This document shows, in pieces, positions 21,761 through 33,965 of a stretch of 64,000 nucleotides of DNA. The DNA is from Okapia johnstoni (lineage: Eukaryota; Chordata; Mammalia; Artiodactyla; Giraffidae). Numbering within the stretch: the stretch's first letter is position 1; each line of letters opens with the position of its first letter. The DNA lies in NCBI GenBank assembly GCA_024291935.2, contig CM044315.1:76490385-76554384 (forward strand). Direction: 5' to 3'. Made by a program: the position numbers and the translations under genes. The notes beneath the pieces were generated by a model. The model saw nothing but the letters and a program-made list of their open reading frames with translations. It had not been told where the DNA came from and searched no databases.

Positions 21761-22689
21761 CCCCCATCATCAAGAACCAAACCCTTTGCCCACAGCTCTT
21801 TTCCCACCTTCAGGACTCATGGAGGTCACTATGAAAGGCACAGCAGAAGTCCAATAAATCCTGGGGCCCACAGCAGGCCTTCATATCCATCTGATGCATA
21901 CTCATCTAAAATTCTCAGCAGACTGAAACTATAAAGATCATAGCCTTATTTAGTGTTTCTCCAAATCGAGCTCTGAGCAGCTCCATAACTCTTGGCCAGG
22001 AATATTATTTCAAATAACTCATGCAGACAGCTGAGTAACCAAGAGGAGAGATAGATGGGTCCTGGAATGCCCCGTTGCTGTAGATCATAACCCCCCACTC
22101 CTGCGCCCTCCCCCAAGCTGCCCGGACAGAAAGGGTCAATGATTAATTATGCTAAGATAAACAGAGTTAATTTTCTTCCTGGATAAAACTAATTACAACT
22201 GTGTTTGTTTTGGTAGGACACGGAATTACTGTCCCCGGTGACAAATCTTCCTAATTGAAAAGAGTGTTTATTTTAAAGGGGTGGGGGTTGGGGTCACTAA
22301 ACAATAGTTAGCTAGTGTTTTCCCCATTTTTCATTTGAAGAGGGACAGTGATTAGGTGTTGACCTCAAAGGAACAAGCAAAATCTCTTGCTCTGGGTCCC
22401 CCTCCCTCAGGCCTGCTCAAGAGCCAGGCAACAGCATGGGGAGAAGAATTTGGCAGTTTGGGTGGAGGTTTCCTGGAAGTCATGGCCTGTGGTTGATTCA
22501 CTCTTGGCGAGTATTGTATGAAATCAGGGTAGCATCCTCTTTGGCAACCCAGTGAGGGTCGAGGAAGGAATATTTTGAACCCCACTGCCCACCAACATTA
22601 TAAACTGTGGGAGAACAATGACCCAACTCAGATTCTTGTAGCATCACGCTGGTCAGATTCAGTGCTAAGGCACCACAGAGAAAGAAAAG
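21761..22689. other. No repeat recognised; TAATTA-rich stretch
   Basis: Within 22140-22270 there are several TAAT/ATTA core motifs (tgattaattatg, aactaattacaac, ttcctaattgaaaa) in repeat-free sequence. This is the sort of place where a conserved non-coding element could lie, but conservation cannot be judged from one sequence. Confidence 0.3.
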
Positions 22690-22960
22690 AGAGAGACAGA
22701 CTCTTTGCTCTCAAGGAGGCCATGACCCAGTAAGGGGCCTGGTATGAATACTTGTAAGGCCCTGAAGGAGCAGAGAGGTGAGGCCTGGAGGAGAGGTGGG
22801 GGTAGGGAGGGGGACAAGCCTTCCTGCGAAGGGACCAGAATGAGCGGAGATATGCATGTGTCTGGTGTGTTTACAGAGCTCTAAGCAATTAGATGTGGCT
22901 GAGATAATGGGGACAAGACCGCAGATGAAGCTGAAAGAGATTTGGAGGTTGGTAGTCGAT
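22690..22960 (+). mobile_element. L2 LINE 3' region, left piece
   Basis: Resembles the L2 3' region: 'ctctcaaggaggccatgacc' at the start, then 'taaggccctgaaggagcaga' and 'agatgtggctgagataatgg'. It is cut by the Bov-A2 at 22974 and continues after the MLT1 at 23884. Confidence 0.65.
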
Positions 22961-22973
22961 ATGTGGATTATGA

Positions 22974-23246
22974 TGCTGCTGCTGCTAAGTCGCTTCAGTC
23001 GTGTCCAACTCTGTGCGACCCCATAGACGGCAGCCCACCAGGCTCCGCCATCCCTGGGATTCTCCAGGCAAGAATACTGAAGTGGGTTTCCATTGCCTTC
23101 TCCAGTGCATGAATGGGAAAAGTGAAAGTGAAGTCGCTCATTCGTGTCCGACTCTTCGCGACCCCATGGACTGCAGCCTACCAGGCTCCTCCGTCCGTGG
23201 GATTTTCCAGGCAAGAGTACTGGAGTGGGGTGCCATTACCTTCTCC
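22974..23246 (-). mobile_element. Bov-A2 SINE with 13-bp target-site duplication
   Basis: Minus-strand dimer of Bov-A units (two 'gaccccat..ac.gcagcc' blocks at about 23020 and 23161) with the (GCT)n tail complement at 22974-22987. It is flanked by atgtggattatga at 22961-22973 and 23247-23259. Low divergence between the duplications points to a fairly young insertion. Confidence 0.95.
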
Positions 23247-23271
23247 ATGTGGATTATGACAAGCAGTATTA

Positions 23272-23883
23272 TGTTGCTAGGGCTGCAGTAACAAAGTACC
23301 ACCACCTGGGTGGGTAAGACAACAGAACTTTGTCTGATAATCCTGGAGGCTGGAAGTCCAGAATCAAGATGTTGGCAAGGCCACACTCCCTCCACAGTGC
23401 CTAGGAAAGTTTCTCTCCTTGACTTTTCCAGTTTCTGGTAGCAGTCCCAGGACCTCATCATGCCAGTCTCCACCTTCATCTTCACATGGCCTTCCTCCAT
23501 CTGTGTCTGTGTCCAAATTCCTCCTTCTTAGAAAAACACCAGTCATATTGGATTAAGGGCTCACCCTCCTTCTATATGCTTCATCTCAACACATCTGACT
23601 TAAACACATTTTAACCAGGCGTCTCTGGTGGCTCAGATGGTAAAGAATCTGCCGGCAATGCAGGAGAGACAGAGTCAGTCCCTGGTTCAGGAAGATCCCC
23701 TGGAGAAGGAACTGAATCTGCCTCTGCTGGCTACCCACTCCAGTATTCTTGCCTGGGAAATCCCATGGACAGAGGAGCATGCACATATTTTAACTACCCC
23801 GTTCCCCAAGAAGGTTGCATTCTGCAGTACCAGGGCTTAGGATCTCCACAGCTTTTGGTGGAGACACAACTCAACTCATAACA
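23272..23883 (-). mobile_element. MLT1-type LTR, interrupted by Bov-tA
   Basis: Minus-strand MaLR LTR: left end 'tgttgctagggctgcagtaa' (complement of the LTR 3' end), then 'ctggaggctggaagtccaga', 'cttcacatggccttcctcca' and, after the SINE, 'gagacacaactcaactcata' at the right end. It sits inside the L2. Confidence 0.8.
23616..23781 (+). mobile_element. Bov-tA SINE with target-site duplication
   Basis: Plus-strand copy from 'tctggtggctcagatggtaa' to 'atggacagaggagcatg'. It is flanked by cacattttaac (23605-23615) and cacatattttaac (23782-23794). It lacks the last part of the Bov-A body. Confidence 0.9.
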
Positions 23884-24345
23884 TGGGTTATAGAGGCCAC
23901 CTTTGGGAGCAGGATGCTCACCCTGCAGGCAGAGGGGAGACACTGAAGGGTTGTCAGTGATGGAGTGGTTTTGTTTTCTTGTTTGTTTTTGAGAAGAGTT
24001 CTCTGGATCCAGTGTGGAGGACTGATGAGTGAGCATGAGCAGTTAGGTAAGGGTTGTCATAATAGCCCAGGTGAAAAAAGAAAGATTGGAGAGAAAAGAA
24101 TCTGTGAGAAGGATTGTTAGAGCTCCAAGATTCTGTGATTCGAACATCATGATTACCGGGATGCCAGAGGAGCACAGGAGAGGGAGGCTTCAGAAATGAC
24201 TTACAGGTTTTCCAGAGCTCAAGGAGGAAAAGCCGGTTGGGAGGGAAAGAAATTGGGACAAGTGCCGTTGAGCTATCAGGTCAGAGGTGTTCTGGAGGCA
24301 GGTGGATACAAGGGTCAGGAACTCACAGAGCCTCTTCTTTCTGCA
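23884..24345 (+). mobile_element. L2 LINE 3' region, right piece
   Basis: Continues the L2 order broken at 22960: 'gggttgtcagtgatggagtg', 'gttctctggatccagtgtgg', 'agcccaggtgaaaaaagaaa' and 'gttctggaggcaggtggata'. The order and orientation match one L2 copy with later insertions. Confidence 0.65.
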
Positions 24346-24655
24346 GATACAGATTCAGAAGCACAAAGAAGTGGATGATCGTTGACTCAGGGAAACAGAT
24401 GAAACCGCATACAACCACACAGAGTGAGAAAAGATTGGAAGACAGAAACCTGAGGAACCTGGCGGACAAGGGGTTAAAAGACAAGAGGAGTCAGAGAGCA
24501 GCTTGAGGGGGCACCATCACAGAGGTGGGGAGACCACAGTACAGCAGCCTCCCAACCCCAGGCCAGGTTACCTGCCCTCCCACCATCACCACCATTGAAC
24601 ACAGCAGTGTTGACATAGAGCCCCTACACCTTCTGCTTGATGCTTAGTGTCCTTG

Positions 24656-24658
<3 letters not shown>
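24346..24658. other. No recognisable feature
   Basis: Nothing coding, and no repeat that I can name. Confidence 0.35.

Positions 24659-24690
<32 letters not shown>
24659..24690 (+). repeat. (GT)16 microsatellite
   Basis: 32 bp of perfect GT followed by a broken GT-rich tail to about 24729. Confidence 0.95.
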
Positions 24691-24692
<2 letters not shown>

Positions 24693-24868
24693 CTGTGTCT
24701 GTGTTGAGTGTGCTTATGTGTGTGTGTGGACTTTCTCCCCTCAAACTCTGCCAAATCCTTGAGGATAGAAGACATGGATCATGTCCTTCTCTGCTTCTCT
24801 TGGATCCCTCACAGCTCCCCTGAAAATAATTTAACACAAACCAAGTGCTTATTGCTAAATATGTGATT

Positions 24869-24995
24869 GCGTGCATGTGTGTGCTCAGTCATGTCCAACT
24901 CTTTGCGACCCCATGGACTGTAGCCCACCAATTTCCTCTGGCCGTGGAATTTTCCAAGCAAGAATGCTGGAGTGGGTAGCCATTTCCTTCTCCAG
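24869..24995 (-). mobile_element. Bov-A monomer with target-site duplication
   Basis: Minus-strand Bov-A body without a tRNA-like head. It is flanked by aatatgtgatt at 24858-24868 and 24996-25006, so it inserted already truncated. Confidence 0.92.
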
Positions 24996-25006
24996 AATAT
25001 GTGATT

Positions 25007-26032
25007 AAGTGCAAATAAATAAACCACCATCAAACACTTACTTAGTATGTATTATAGATGAGATTCTCCAACACCGACCTAACACACGACACTAACACAA
25101 GTGCTCTGTAAAGGCTAATGGAAGGAAAGTGGGAAGAGGAGTGAGAGGAGACAACCAGCTAGCAGTCAGGAATCTGTGAAATAATAATAGTAAGAGGTTC
25201 CATGGAAGGGCTGCAGGGCTATGTGCCTGTGATACGGAGGGAAGGACAGGGGTGCAGAGTGAGTTCGCCTAGATTCGAACTCCCCTCTCACAGTCATCCA
25301 GCTTTCTGGGCTCCATTTCTATAAACTTAGGGGCTTAGGATATAGATTTTTCCAAGGTCCTAGGCCTCTAGGAAACCAGTATTGAAAGTCAGAGAGGGTT
25401 TAGAGGCAAGATAATCCCTAACTCTTTTCTACAATTACACACACAGCAGTGCCTACATTTTCTCATGCAGTCATTATCCCTGTCTCACAGAGGAGGAAGC
25501 TGACACCCAGAGAAGTCTTGATTTGCCCAAGGACTGTGAGAGGATGGAGCGGGAGCAGAGTGGGGTACAGAGTGGGAGGCAGGGAGAGTTGCCCAGGTGC
25601 TGGAGGAAGGGCCGTGATGCAGTGCAATTAAGAACATGGTCTGTGGGACTAGGCCACCAAGGGGTGAATCCCAGTTCAGGCAAAAACATGTTCTATAGAG
25701 TTTTGAATTATTGGGGAGTTGGGGTTGTTCCAGTAGCAGCTAAAGACACTGATTCAGGCAGGGGAGTCTTTCTGTAGCTTTCAAAAGTATTCTTAGGTCA
25801 CTGGGCTAGTGGGGAAGTGTGACAGCATCGTCACCACAGAGCAGGTCTCTGACCTCAGGCAAGCCCTCCTGGCCTCAGTCTCCTGATCCTTACTTTGTGC
25901 TGCATCAGTGAGCCGTCAGGTCAACTCTGTCATGCTGTAAAACCCCTCACCCACTGAGGCCCAGGAGCCCAGGGTGGTGATCTGTGCTGCCCTTCATGCT
26001 TGTGTGTGGCTACCACTCTCTGGAACACTCTA
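25007..26032. other. No gene; MIR traces
   Basis: A MIR/L2-like end piece lies at about 25465-25560 ('ctcacagaggaggaagctga') and a MIR core trace at about 25618-25690. The rest is unassigned. Confidence 0.45.
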
Positions 26033-26230
26033 AAGCAGTGGCTTCCAGATGCAGGTCTCTGCAACCAGCTGAACCGTAATTCCCTGTGGAGCCTTTAAAA
26101 AATGCATATGCCTGGGCCCCACACCAAACCCACAGCATCAGCATCCTGGGCTAGGGCCTAGGCATCTGGGTTGTTACAGATCTCACAGGGGATTCTGGTG
26201 CCACCAGCAGAACTGGTTGTGTAGCAGCCC
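26033..26230 (+). mobile_element. hAT-Charlie MER5-type element
   Basis: Starts 'aaagcagtggcttccagatg' (cf. a CAGTGGTTCTCA-type terminus) and includes 'atatgcctgggccccacacc' and 'acagcatcagcatcctgggc'. The right terminal repeat is decayed. Confidence 0.6.
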
Positions 26231-26689
26231 CACCCACTTTTCAGATGCAGCACCTGCTGCCTAGCGCACATGGAAGGTACTGTAGGGACCCCCGTGGCTA
26301 CTCAGGCCCTTGCAGAGGGAATGGAACAAGACTCCAGAGCTTCTCATCTGGGTAACCAGACAAAGATGGGCTTAACTACTCACTCTGACACCCTCCAGCA
26401 GTGTAACCAGAAGTATACTCAGGGAAGCTGGGCAGAAATCCACTGTCAGATGTAGGTTCTTTCCAGGAAGAGCAAAAATTCTCCCCCTTCTTGCTCTTGT
26501 GGGTGGGGAGAGTGGTTCTGCTAAGTAAAGATATGTTTCTTGGGGTGATGATGGACATGAGAGAGGAGACGTGAAAATACAGAGAAAAAAGTTAATGCCT
26601 ATGTTTGGGTTGATTCAGATATTTTCCTTCAGTAGGGGAAAGGAAGTTACCTAGTAATAGAGGACAGATAACAATAATGGTTAACCCTT

Positions 26690-27245
26690 GGCTAGAGGAG
26701 GCCATTGGCCAGATATTGATCAAGGGCTTTGTCTATACTGACACCTTGTTCTTCACAACAGTGCTATGGGCTAGGTACTATTACTGCTATGGTCCCCCCA
26801 AATTCATATGTTGAAACCATAACCCCAAAAGTGAAGATATGAGTATGTGAGACCTTTGGGAAGTGACTCAGTCTTGAGGACAGAGCCCTGGTAAATGGGG
26901 TTAGTGCTTTTATGAAAGAATCCGGAGAGGTCCCCAGTACCTTCTGCCAGGTACCAAAAGGAGGCTACCAAAAGGAGTCTGGATCTGGAAGAGGGCCCTC
27001 ACTTCACCACGCTGACACCCTGACCTGAGACTTCTGGCCAGCAAAACGGTGAGAAACAAATTTCTGTTGTTCCTAAGCTTCCACTGTGTGGTATTTTGTT
27101 AGAGTAGCCCAAAAGGACTAAGACAATTACTATCCTCATGTGACATGTCAGGAAGACAAAGCACAGAGAGATTAAGTGACTTGTTCAAGGCCACCCACCT
27201 ATTTGATGTCTCTCAGTCAGACGGGAGCCCTGATCCAACATTTCA
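26690..27245. mobile_element. MIR/L2-class element interrupted by an MLT1
   Basis: Left piece 26690-26784 (ending at 'gggctaggtactattac') and right piece 27126-27245 ('attactatcctcatgtgaca', then 'agagattaagtgacttgttc') read as one old SINE/L2 element when the MLT1 is removed. Confidence 0.65.
26785..27125 (+). mobile_element. MLT1-type LTR with 5-bp target-site duplication
   Basis: Begins tgctatggtcccccc and ends aggactaagaca, so TG..CA termini. The flanks are attac at 26780-26784 and 27126-27130, the 5-bp duplication expected of ERVL-MaLR integration. An internal near-repeat 'ccaaaaggag' occurs at 26956 and 26968. No internal sequence, so a solo LTR. Confidence 0.9.
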
Positions 27246-28439
27246 TCTTCTTAAAATGAATGTTTTCCCATAATATCCCCTTCCCTCATCTGCCTCCATC
27301 CCAGTAGTTGAGCTGACCGGGTCTCACTAGGAAATGGTTGACAGAACACAACCTGGGGAAGTGGAACAAACTCTGAACACAGGCAAAATGTTTAGGAAGG
27401 TATTGTGAGTAAGAGTAATGCAGTTGAGTAGAATGGGTTTTCCTTAGACTAGAGTGATGCACATGAAATTGTTCCCATCAGTATTTCAGATCTGAAATTT
27501 CTACATTCTATATTTAGGCAAATCAGCAGTGTCTCAGTTTACCTCACCTGCAAAATGGAGGAAATAAAATGGTAACTATCTTGTAGGTTATGAAGAACAA
27601 ATATGGTAAGTACATCACTCAGTATAGTGCCTGTCTCAATATTTGGGAGCTAATGCTAATAGATCAGATGTAGCCAGTTTACTGAGAAGCCTCAATTCAC
27701 TGGAGGTATAAATAAAGATCAATTTATTTTCTTCATTCCCTGCAGTTAACTAGCTGTGTCCAGTCTCTCAGTCTCACTGCCCAAGGAACCTCCAAGCAGA
27801 CTCAAACCATCACTTTCCTATCAATGTCAATTACTCAAAGTCCAGTCCAGTTTACAACTTCAATATTATATCCAAGTCTTTCCCCCTCTTCAGAGTTTGC
27901 CAGACTTGTAACTCAAGTTCCAAGAGTGGGAAGAGGACTTGATCTTGTCTTCTTGTCTCCTTGTCTCTTACCCCTTCTCCTTTCTTTTCTCCGTCTAGTG
28001 CCTCTCATGTGAAGGGAAGAAGGCAGAATAAAAGGAATAGAGGAGGTCACTTTAAATAAGTGGCTTCTTATTTCTGGTGGAAAGAGATCCGTGCTCTCAC
28101 ACTGGCTTGACCTGTTTCTCTCTGCTGTTGGCAGCTTCTGGCATTGTGTCAGTCTCCTATTGAATTGTTGGGGTGTGGAGTTGTGTTTTTTAGAGTGAGA
28201 TGTTCATGTTTATGCCACACCTTCCACCACTGAGAACCCCAAGTGGGGGGTAACCATGTCTACCTAGGTCCTAGAAACAATCTTTGCCCCCAATTTTTCT
28301 CCATCTGGATGCCATCTTACTTGGTCCATGGCCACCAGAGCTGTCACCTTCTCCTCTGATTTCTATTCTCTCATTGTAGTGGAGCCAGTTAAATTATTGG
28401 AGTTGGATTTACCCTCCTGCCTTAAACAAACAAAACATA
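27246..28439. other. No recognisable gene
   Basis: No exon-like stretch. Weak MIR-like pieces near 27530-27650 ('aaaatggaggaaataaaatg'). Confidence 0.35.
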
Positions 28440-31400
28440 AAATAGAAACAGATAAAATATTTTTAAAAACACACAAATTTCAAGACACTTAACAAAGAAT
28501 AGGGATCCTTGAGAGGTAAGAAACAAAGGAGGTAAGCCAATGATTGTCCCAGCTTGATGCCTTCAGAGTTTCCAGGCTGTGGTGCAGAGAACAAAACTCT
28601 GAGTGAAAGAGATGATGCTGAGAGCTGGATCACCAAGTGGGAATTCACAGGACAGAGTAACAGAGGAAGAGCCAACAGAGGGAGCACCCCAAAGATCTGC
28701 AAAGGACCACCTCTCTGATATTCAGGAGGGTACCAATCAATAAATTCAGGTGAAGAAACATAGTGGCCAGGGAAAAAATAATCTGAAAAGATCAGAAAAC
28801 AAATTCCAACATTCACCCAGGGCTGGGGATGCTGCATCTTCCCCTAGCCGGACTGAAAGGAATCATAACTCCTGAGCATTGGGTTTGAGTACTCAAGAAG
28901 GTTTTGCTCAGTAGTGGGGAATAATTCACCTTAGATTGCTGCAGGTATACCAAATATATCGCAAAAGCAAGACCCGAGAAGAGCAAATTATTCCCAAGTA
29001 GTATCCCAGAACAAACTCAAGAAGATTTGTAAGGACAAAAATGATCCACCATCCAACAAGGTAAAAGTCACTGTTTCTGGCATCTAATTGAGGATTTCCA
29101 GGCATGTAATGAAGCAGGGAAACACAGTCCCTAATAAGGAGAATAATCAATCTATCAAAATAGTCCAAGAACTGAGACAGATGTTAAAATTAGCAGTCTA
29201 AGATTTCAAAATAATTGTTTTAACTGTATTCTATGTATTCAAAAAGTTGAGACATGAAAGATATAAAAAAGACTCAAATAGAACTTCTAGATGTGAAAAA
29301 TACATTTTTGATGAAAAATACTGTGGAATTTAGGATATATTAAACATGGCAGAAGAAAAGGTTAGTTAAGTTGAAGGCATAGCAATTTTAAAGAAGAACA
29401 AATCAGCATAAAGTAAGAAGAAATAAAATAATAAAGTTCAGTATGGAAATCAGTAAAATAAAAGACACTAAAACAATTTAAAAAATCAATGAAATCAAAA
29501 GCTGTTTCTTTAAGTTCAATAAGGTTGATTAATCTCTTAGCTAGCTTGATAAGGAAAAAAATGAAAAACACAGATTATAAAGTCAGGAATGAGAGAGGTA
29601 ATATCACCACAGATTCCACAAATAATTTTTTAAATAAGAGAATACTTTCAATAACTTTATACCTATAAATTTGACAATTCAGCTAAAATGGACCAGTTCC
29701 CTAAAAGATGCAAACTATCAAAGCTTAGTCAAGAAAGAATAGATGACGTTAATAGCTCTGTGTCTATTAAAGAAGCAGAACTTGTAGTTTAAAAACTCTC
29801 CTACAAGGAAAACTATAGACCACATGGACTCACTAGTGAATTCTACCAAACATTAGGGAAGAAGCAATACCAATTCTACATAACTCTTCAAGAAAATTGA
29901 AAAAGAAGGTATGCCTCCCAACTCATTATTTGATGCCAGCATTGCTGTGACAATGAAACCAGAAAATGCTATCCCCAGAAAAGAAAACTGTAAACCAATA
30001 TTTTTCAAAAACACAGCTGAAAAAGCCTAAACAAAATTTTAGCAAATCAAACCCAACAACATATAAAAAAGGTAATATATTATGGTCAAGTGGAATTTTT
30101 CCAAGGGATGCAGGGTGGATTTAACATTCAGAAATCATTGCAAATACTGAGGATCTGTTGCACAGCAATGTGAATGTAATTAACACTTTAATATGGTTAA
30201 GACAGCAAATGTTATGTCATGTGTTTTTTTATTATAATTAAACATTTTTAAAATCAATGCAATTTATCATATTAACAAACCAAACAGGAAAAATACGTGA
30301 TCATCTTAATAGATGCTGAAAAAGCATTTAACAAAACCCACATGCTTATAAAATCCAATTAATCTGGATACAGACTCAACAAACTAGGTAACTAGTTTGG
30401 GAACTTCCTCAATTCAAAACAAATTATCTACATACACAAAAAAAGATACCTAACATTCTACTTAATGGTAAAAAAGTTTAAAATATCAGAAACAAACAAA
30501 AAAAGGATCACCACTTTTTTCAACATTGTATAATATAATAATTAAATAAAAAGAACAAGAGGAATCCAAATTGAATGGAATAAGTAAAATTATTCTCATT
30601 CCTAGGCAAAATGAGTATCTCTGTAGAAAATCTAGTGGAATGTGCAGAAAATCAACTATAACTAATAAGTATGTTTAACAAAATTACAGGATGCAAGATC
30701 AATATAAAGAAATCAACTGTATTTCTATATGCTACCAATAAACTATCAGAAATAAAGATTTTTAAAACATTTACAAAGTATTTAAAGTACTAAATAGTTC
30801 AGGATAAACATGACAAAATTTATGGAAAAAATGTACACTTAAAACTCCAAAATGTTACTGAAAGTAAAGATGACCTAAATAAATGAAGATATATCTTGTT
30901 CATGAGTCAGAAGACTAACCATAGTTAAAAATGTCAGTTATTTCCAAATTGATCTATAGACTCATGAAATCCCAAATAAAATCCCGAAACCATTTTGCAG
31001 AAATTGACAAGTTGATTCTAAAATATGCATGGAAATGCAGAGGACCTAGAAGAACTAAAACAACTTCGAGAAAGCATAATGCTAATGGGATAATTACACT
31101 TGATTTCAAGACTTACTAAAAAGTTACAGTAATCAAAAGCGTGGCATTGTAATCCAAATAGACATACAGGTCAATGGACTAGAACTAGGAGTCCAGAAAC
31201 AGATGTACACATAAATAAATAACTGATTTTTGACAAAGATGTAAAGGTAATTTGGTGGAGAAAGAACAGTCTTTTCAATGAATGTTGTTGGGATAATTGG
31301 ATAAGCATAAACAAAAAAAAAAAAAAAAAGAAAGAAATAGTGAGTGTTCAGTCCATAACTCACCCTATATACAAAAATTTAACTCAAAATGCATCATAGA

Positions 31401-32625
31401 CTTAAACGAGGGTCATAAAGCTATAATATTTTTAGGAGAAAGTCTTTGTAACCTTAGGATAGGCAAAGTTTTTTTAGATTCAACATCAAAGTACAACCCA
31501 TAAAAGAAACTTTTGATAAGCTGTTGTTGTTCAGTCACTAAGTTGTGTCCGACTCTTTGTAGCCCCATGGACTGTAAAACACCAGGCTTCCCTGTCCTTC
31601 ACTATCTCCCAGAGTTTGTTCAAACTCATGTCCACTGAATCCATTTTTTAAGTTAGACCTTTTCAAAATTTAAAACTTCTACACCTCAAAAGGCATGAAA
31701 AGACCAGATACAGGCTAAGTGAAAATATATGCAGAGTGTATATTTGATAAAAGATTTGTATCCAAAATCTATCAAGAATTCTCACAACTCAGTAAAAAGA
31801 AAATAACACAATAATAAAAAAAAATGGACAAAATATTTGAAAAGACATTTTCCCAAAGATATGAAAACAATCACATGAAAAGGTAATCATTAGGAACTTT
31901 AAAACCACAATATGATACCACTACATATGTATGAAAATGTCTATAATTTATAACTGATCATGCTGGGTGTTGGCAAGGACACAGAAGGACTAGAATTCTT
32001 ATACACTGCTGATGGGGATGAAAAATGGTAAGACCACTTCAGACAACAGTTCAGAAGTTTCTTAGAATGTACAACTATCATATGATTTAACCATTCCACT
32101 GAAGATATAGGAAAGCATGTCTATACAAAGACTGGTACATGAATGGACATAGCAGCTTTATTTACAACAGCCCCCAACTGGAAACTACTCAAAGTTCCAT
32201 AGACTGGGTTGTTGTATATGTATACAATGGAATGCTGCTCAGCAACAAAAGAGAATGAGCCAGTGATACACACAGCAACATGGATGAATCTCAAAGTATT
32301 TATACTGAGTGAAAGAAGCCAGATAAAAAGAGTACATACTGTATGATTCCACTTATACAAAACTCTAGCAAATGCAAGTTAATTCTGTAGTAATAAAAAG
32401 CAGTCTGATGGTTATTTGGTGGAGACTTGGTATGGAGTGGCATGAGGGGAGTAATTTGTGGAGGGGCAATCTTTTACAAAGGAATACTGGGGATGTGACC
32501 CTACTCACTGTCTTCTTTGTGGTGATGGTTTCATGAATACATACATGTCATGAAATTGCATACTTTAAATATGTGCAGTAGGTCAATTGTACCTCTTTTT
32601 AAAAAGAAGCAAGTGAAAAAAAAAA
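28440..32625 (+). mobile_element. Old L1 LINE, internally deleted
   Basis: 28440-29390 resembles an L1M-type 5' UTR ('gagacagatgttaaaattag' and neighbours). At about 29430 it passes to the middle of ORF2 ('aatcaatgaaatcaaaagct'), so ORF1 and the first part of ORF2 are missing. ORF2-derived sequence then runs in order (e.g. 'tagatgctgaaaaagcattt' near 30310, 'tggaaatgcagaggacctag' near 31031) to the ORF2 end near 32350, and the 3' UTR ends with an A-rich tail at 32617-32628. Many stops and frameshifts; not mobile. An A17 run lies at 31313-31329. A BovB tail is nested at 31521-31643. The 5' UTR-like and ORF2 pieces could be two insertions instead of one deleted element. Confidence 0.85.
31521..31643 (-). 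mobile_element. BovB 3' tail nested in the L1
   Basis: Minus strand: 'gttgttcagtcactaagttg', 'ccctgtccttcactatctcc', 'caaactcatgtccactgaat'. About 120 bp, 5' truncated. It interrupts L1 ORF2 sequence and is therefore younger than the L1. Confidence 0.9.
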
Positions 32626-32628
32626 CCC

Positions 32629-33499
32629 TAATTAATCACTTTTAAAAAGAAGCAAATATCAATCTCTAGTTTATGCGTACCCTCAAATTCCAGTGGACAG
32701 AGGTCAAGCTCTTCCTAGAACCCTCTCTCTTGTTCTGCTGTGCTCTCGTGACAGGTCTGGGAGGTGCCTACAGATTCAGCACCTCAGCAAGCATCTCACC
32801 AAGGAGTGAACTCCCAGTTCCCTCTTCCTACAGACACTCCCAGTCTCTAAGGGTCTTTCTCTTGGAAACTCCTCCATCACTTAGATTAAACTACAAGGGG
32901 GAGGAGGAGGGAATATCCTCTCCATGAAAGCTGCACTTCCCATGATGATTATGACAAATTTCCCTTTCTCTCCTGACCTATCTTCCTGTGCAGGCTTGAG
33001 GGTGGAATGCTGCAAAGCTGCAGTGAAGATTGGATTTGGCTGGGATGTTTACCTGGGAAGGATGTATCTGATCCCAATTGTTAGCAGCTGCAGGGCAATC
33101 TCTTGCACAGATAAAAACAGGTCCAGAGGAGAAGCTGGATGGAGGGAGCCTTACTCTTTGTCCCAGGCTGCAGGAGAAGGAGGGGGCTTCTAAATGACGA
33201 GTGGGTAGGGGCAGCCGTGGGCCCAGAAAACTTCAGGCTGCATATTGAGCTAAGTCAACAAGTCTTTAATGACGGCTCTCTTGGGGGGATTAAGACTCAG
33301 GTCAGCCAGATCTTGAAGCCAGCAGTTTTGTGTCTTCCCCCACATTCTTCCTCCCTCCGTCCTTCCTCCTTTCAGCGCTTGGCATCGCTGAGCAAGTAGA
33401 AGAGACAACTCTTTTATGTCTAATGTTTTTCCACTGTGTTCTTTTTGGCGCACAATTGTTTAGCCTTGACTTAAAACAATTTAAATATCAAATCATGTA
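32629..33499. other. No recognisable feature
   Basis: No gene. Pyrimidine-rich piece at 33340-33375. Confidence 0.35.
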
Positions 33500-33963
33500 C
33501 AGGTATACCTTGGGGGTATTGAGGTTTTGTTTCCAGACCACAGCAATAAAGAGAGTCACATGAATTTTTTGGTTTCCTAGCACATATAAAAGTTATATCT
33601 ACATTATATTGTGGTCCATTAAGTCAGCAATAGCATTATGCTTGAAAAAACAATGTATATATTTTTTAATTAAAAATACCTTGTTGTTTAAAAATATTAA
33701 CCATTATCTGAGCCTTCAACTAGTCATAGTAGTAACATCAGAATCACTGATCACAGATCACTGTAACAAATATGACAATAATGAAAAAGCTTGAAATATT
33801 GCAAGAATTATCAATATGTGATGCAAAGACATGAAATGAGCAAATGTTATGGGGAAATGGTACTGATAAACTTGCTCGATGCAAGGTTGCTACAAACCTT
33901 CAAATTGTAATAAAGGTAACATCTGTGACGCTCAATAAAGTGCAATAGTACAAGGTATGCCTA
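33500..33963. mobile_element. Non-autonomous Tigger1-like DNA transposon
   Basis: Starts caggtataccttgg and ends caaggtatgccta: imperfect terminal inverted repeats flanked by TA on both sides (33498-33499, 33964-33965), the target of Tc1/mariner/pogo elements. Inner sequence 'tgaattttttggtttcctag' and 'cttgctcgatgcaaggttgc' belongs to the Tigger1 ends. The transposase-coding middle is absent, so it is a deleted, dead copy. Confidence 0.85.
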
Positions 33964-33965
33964 TA

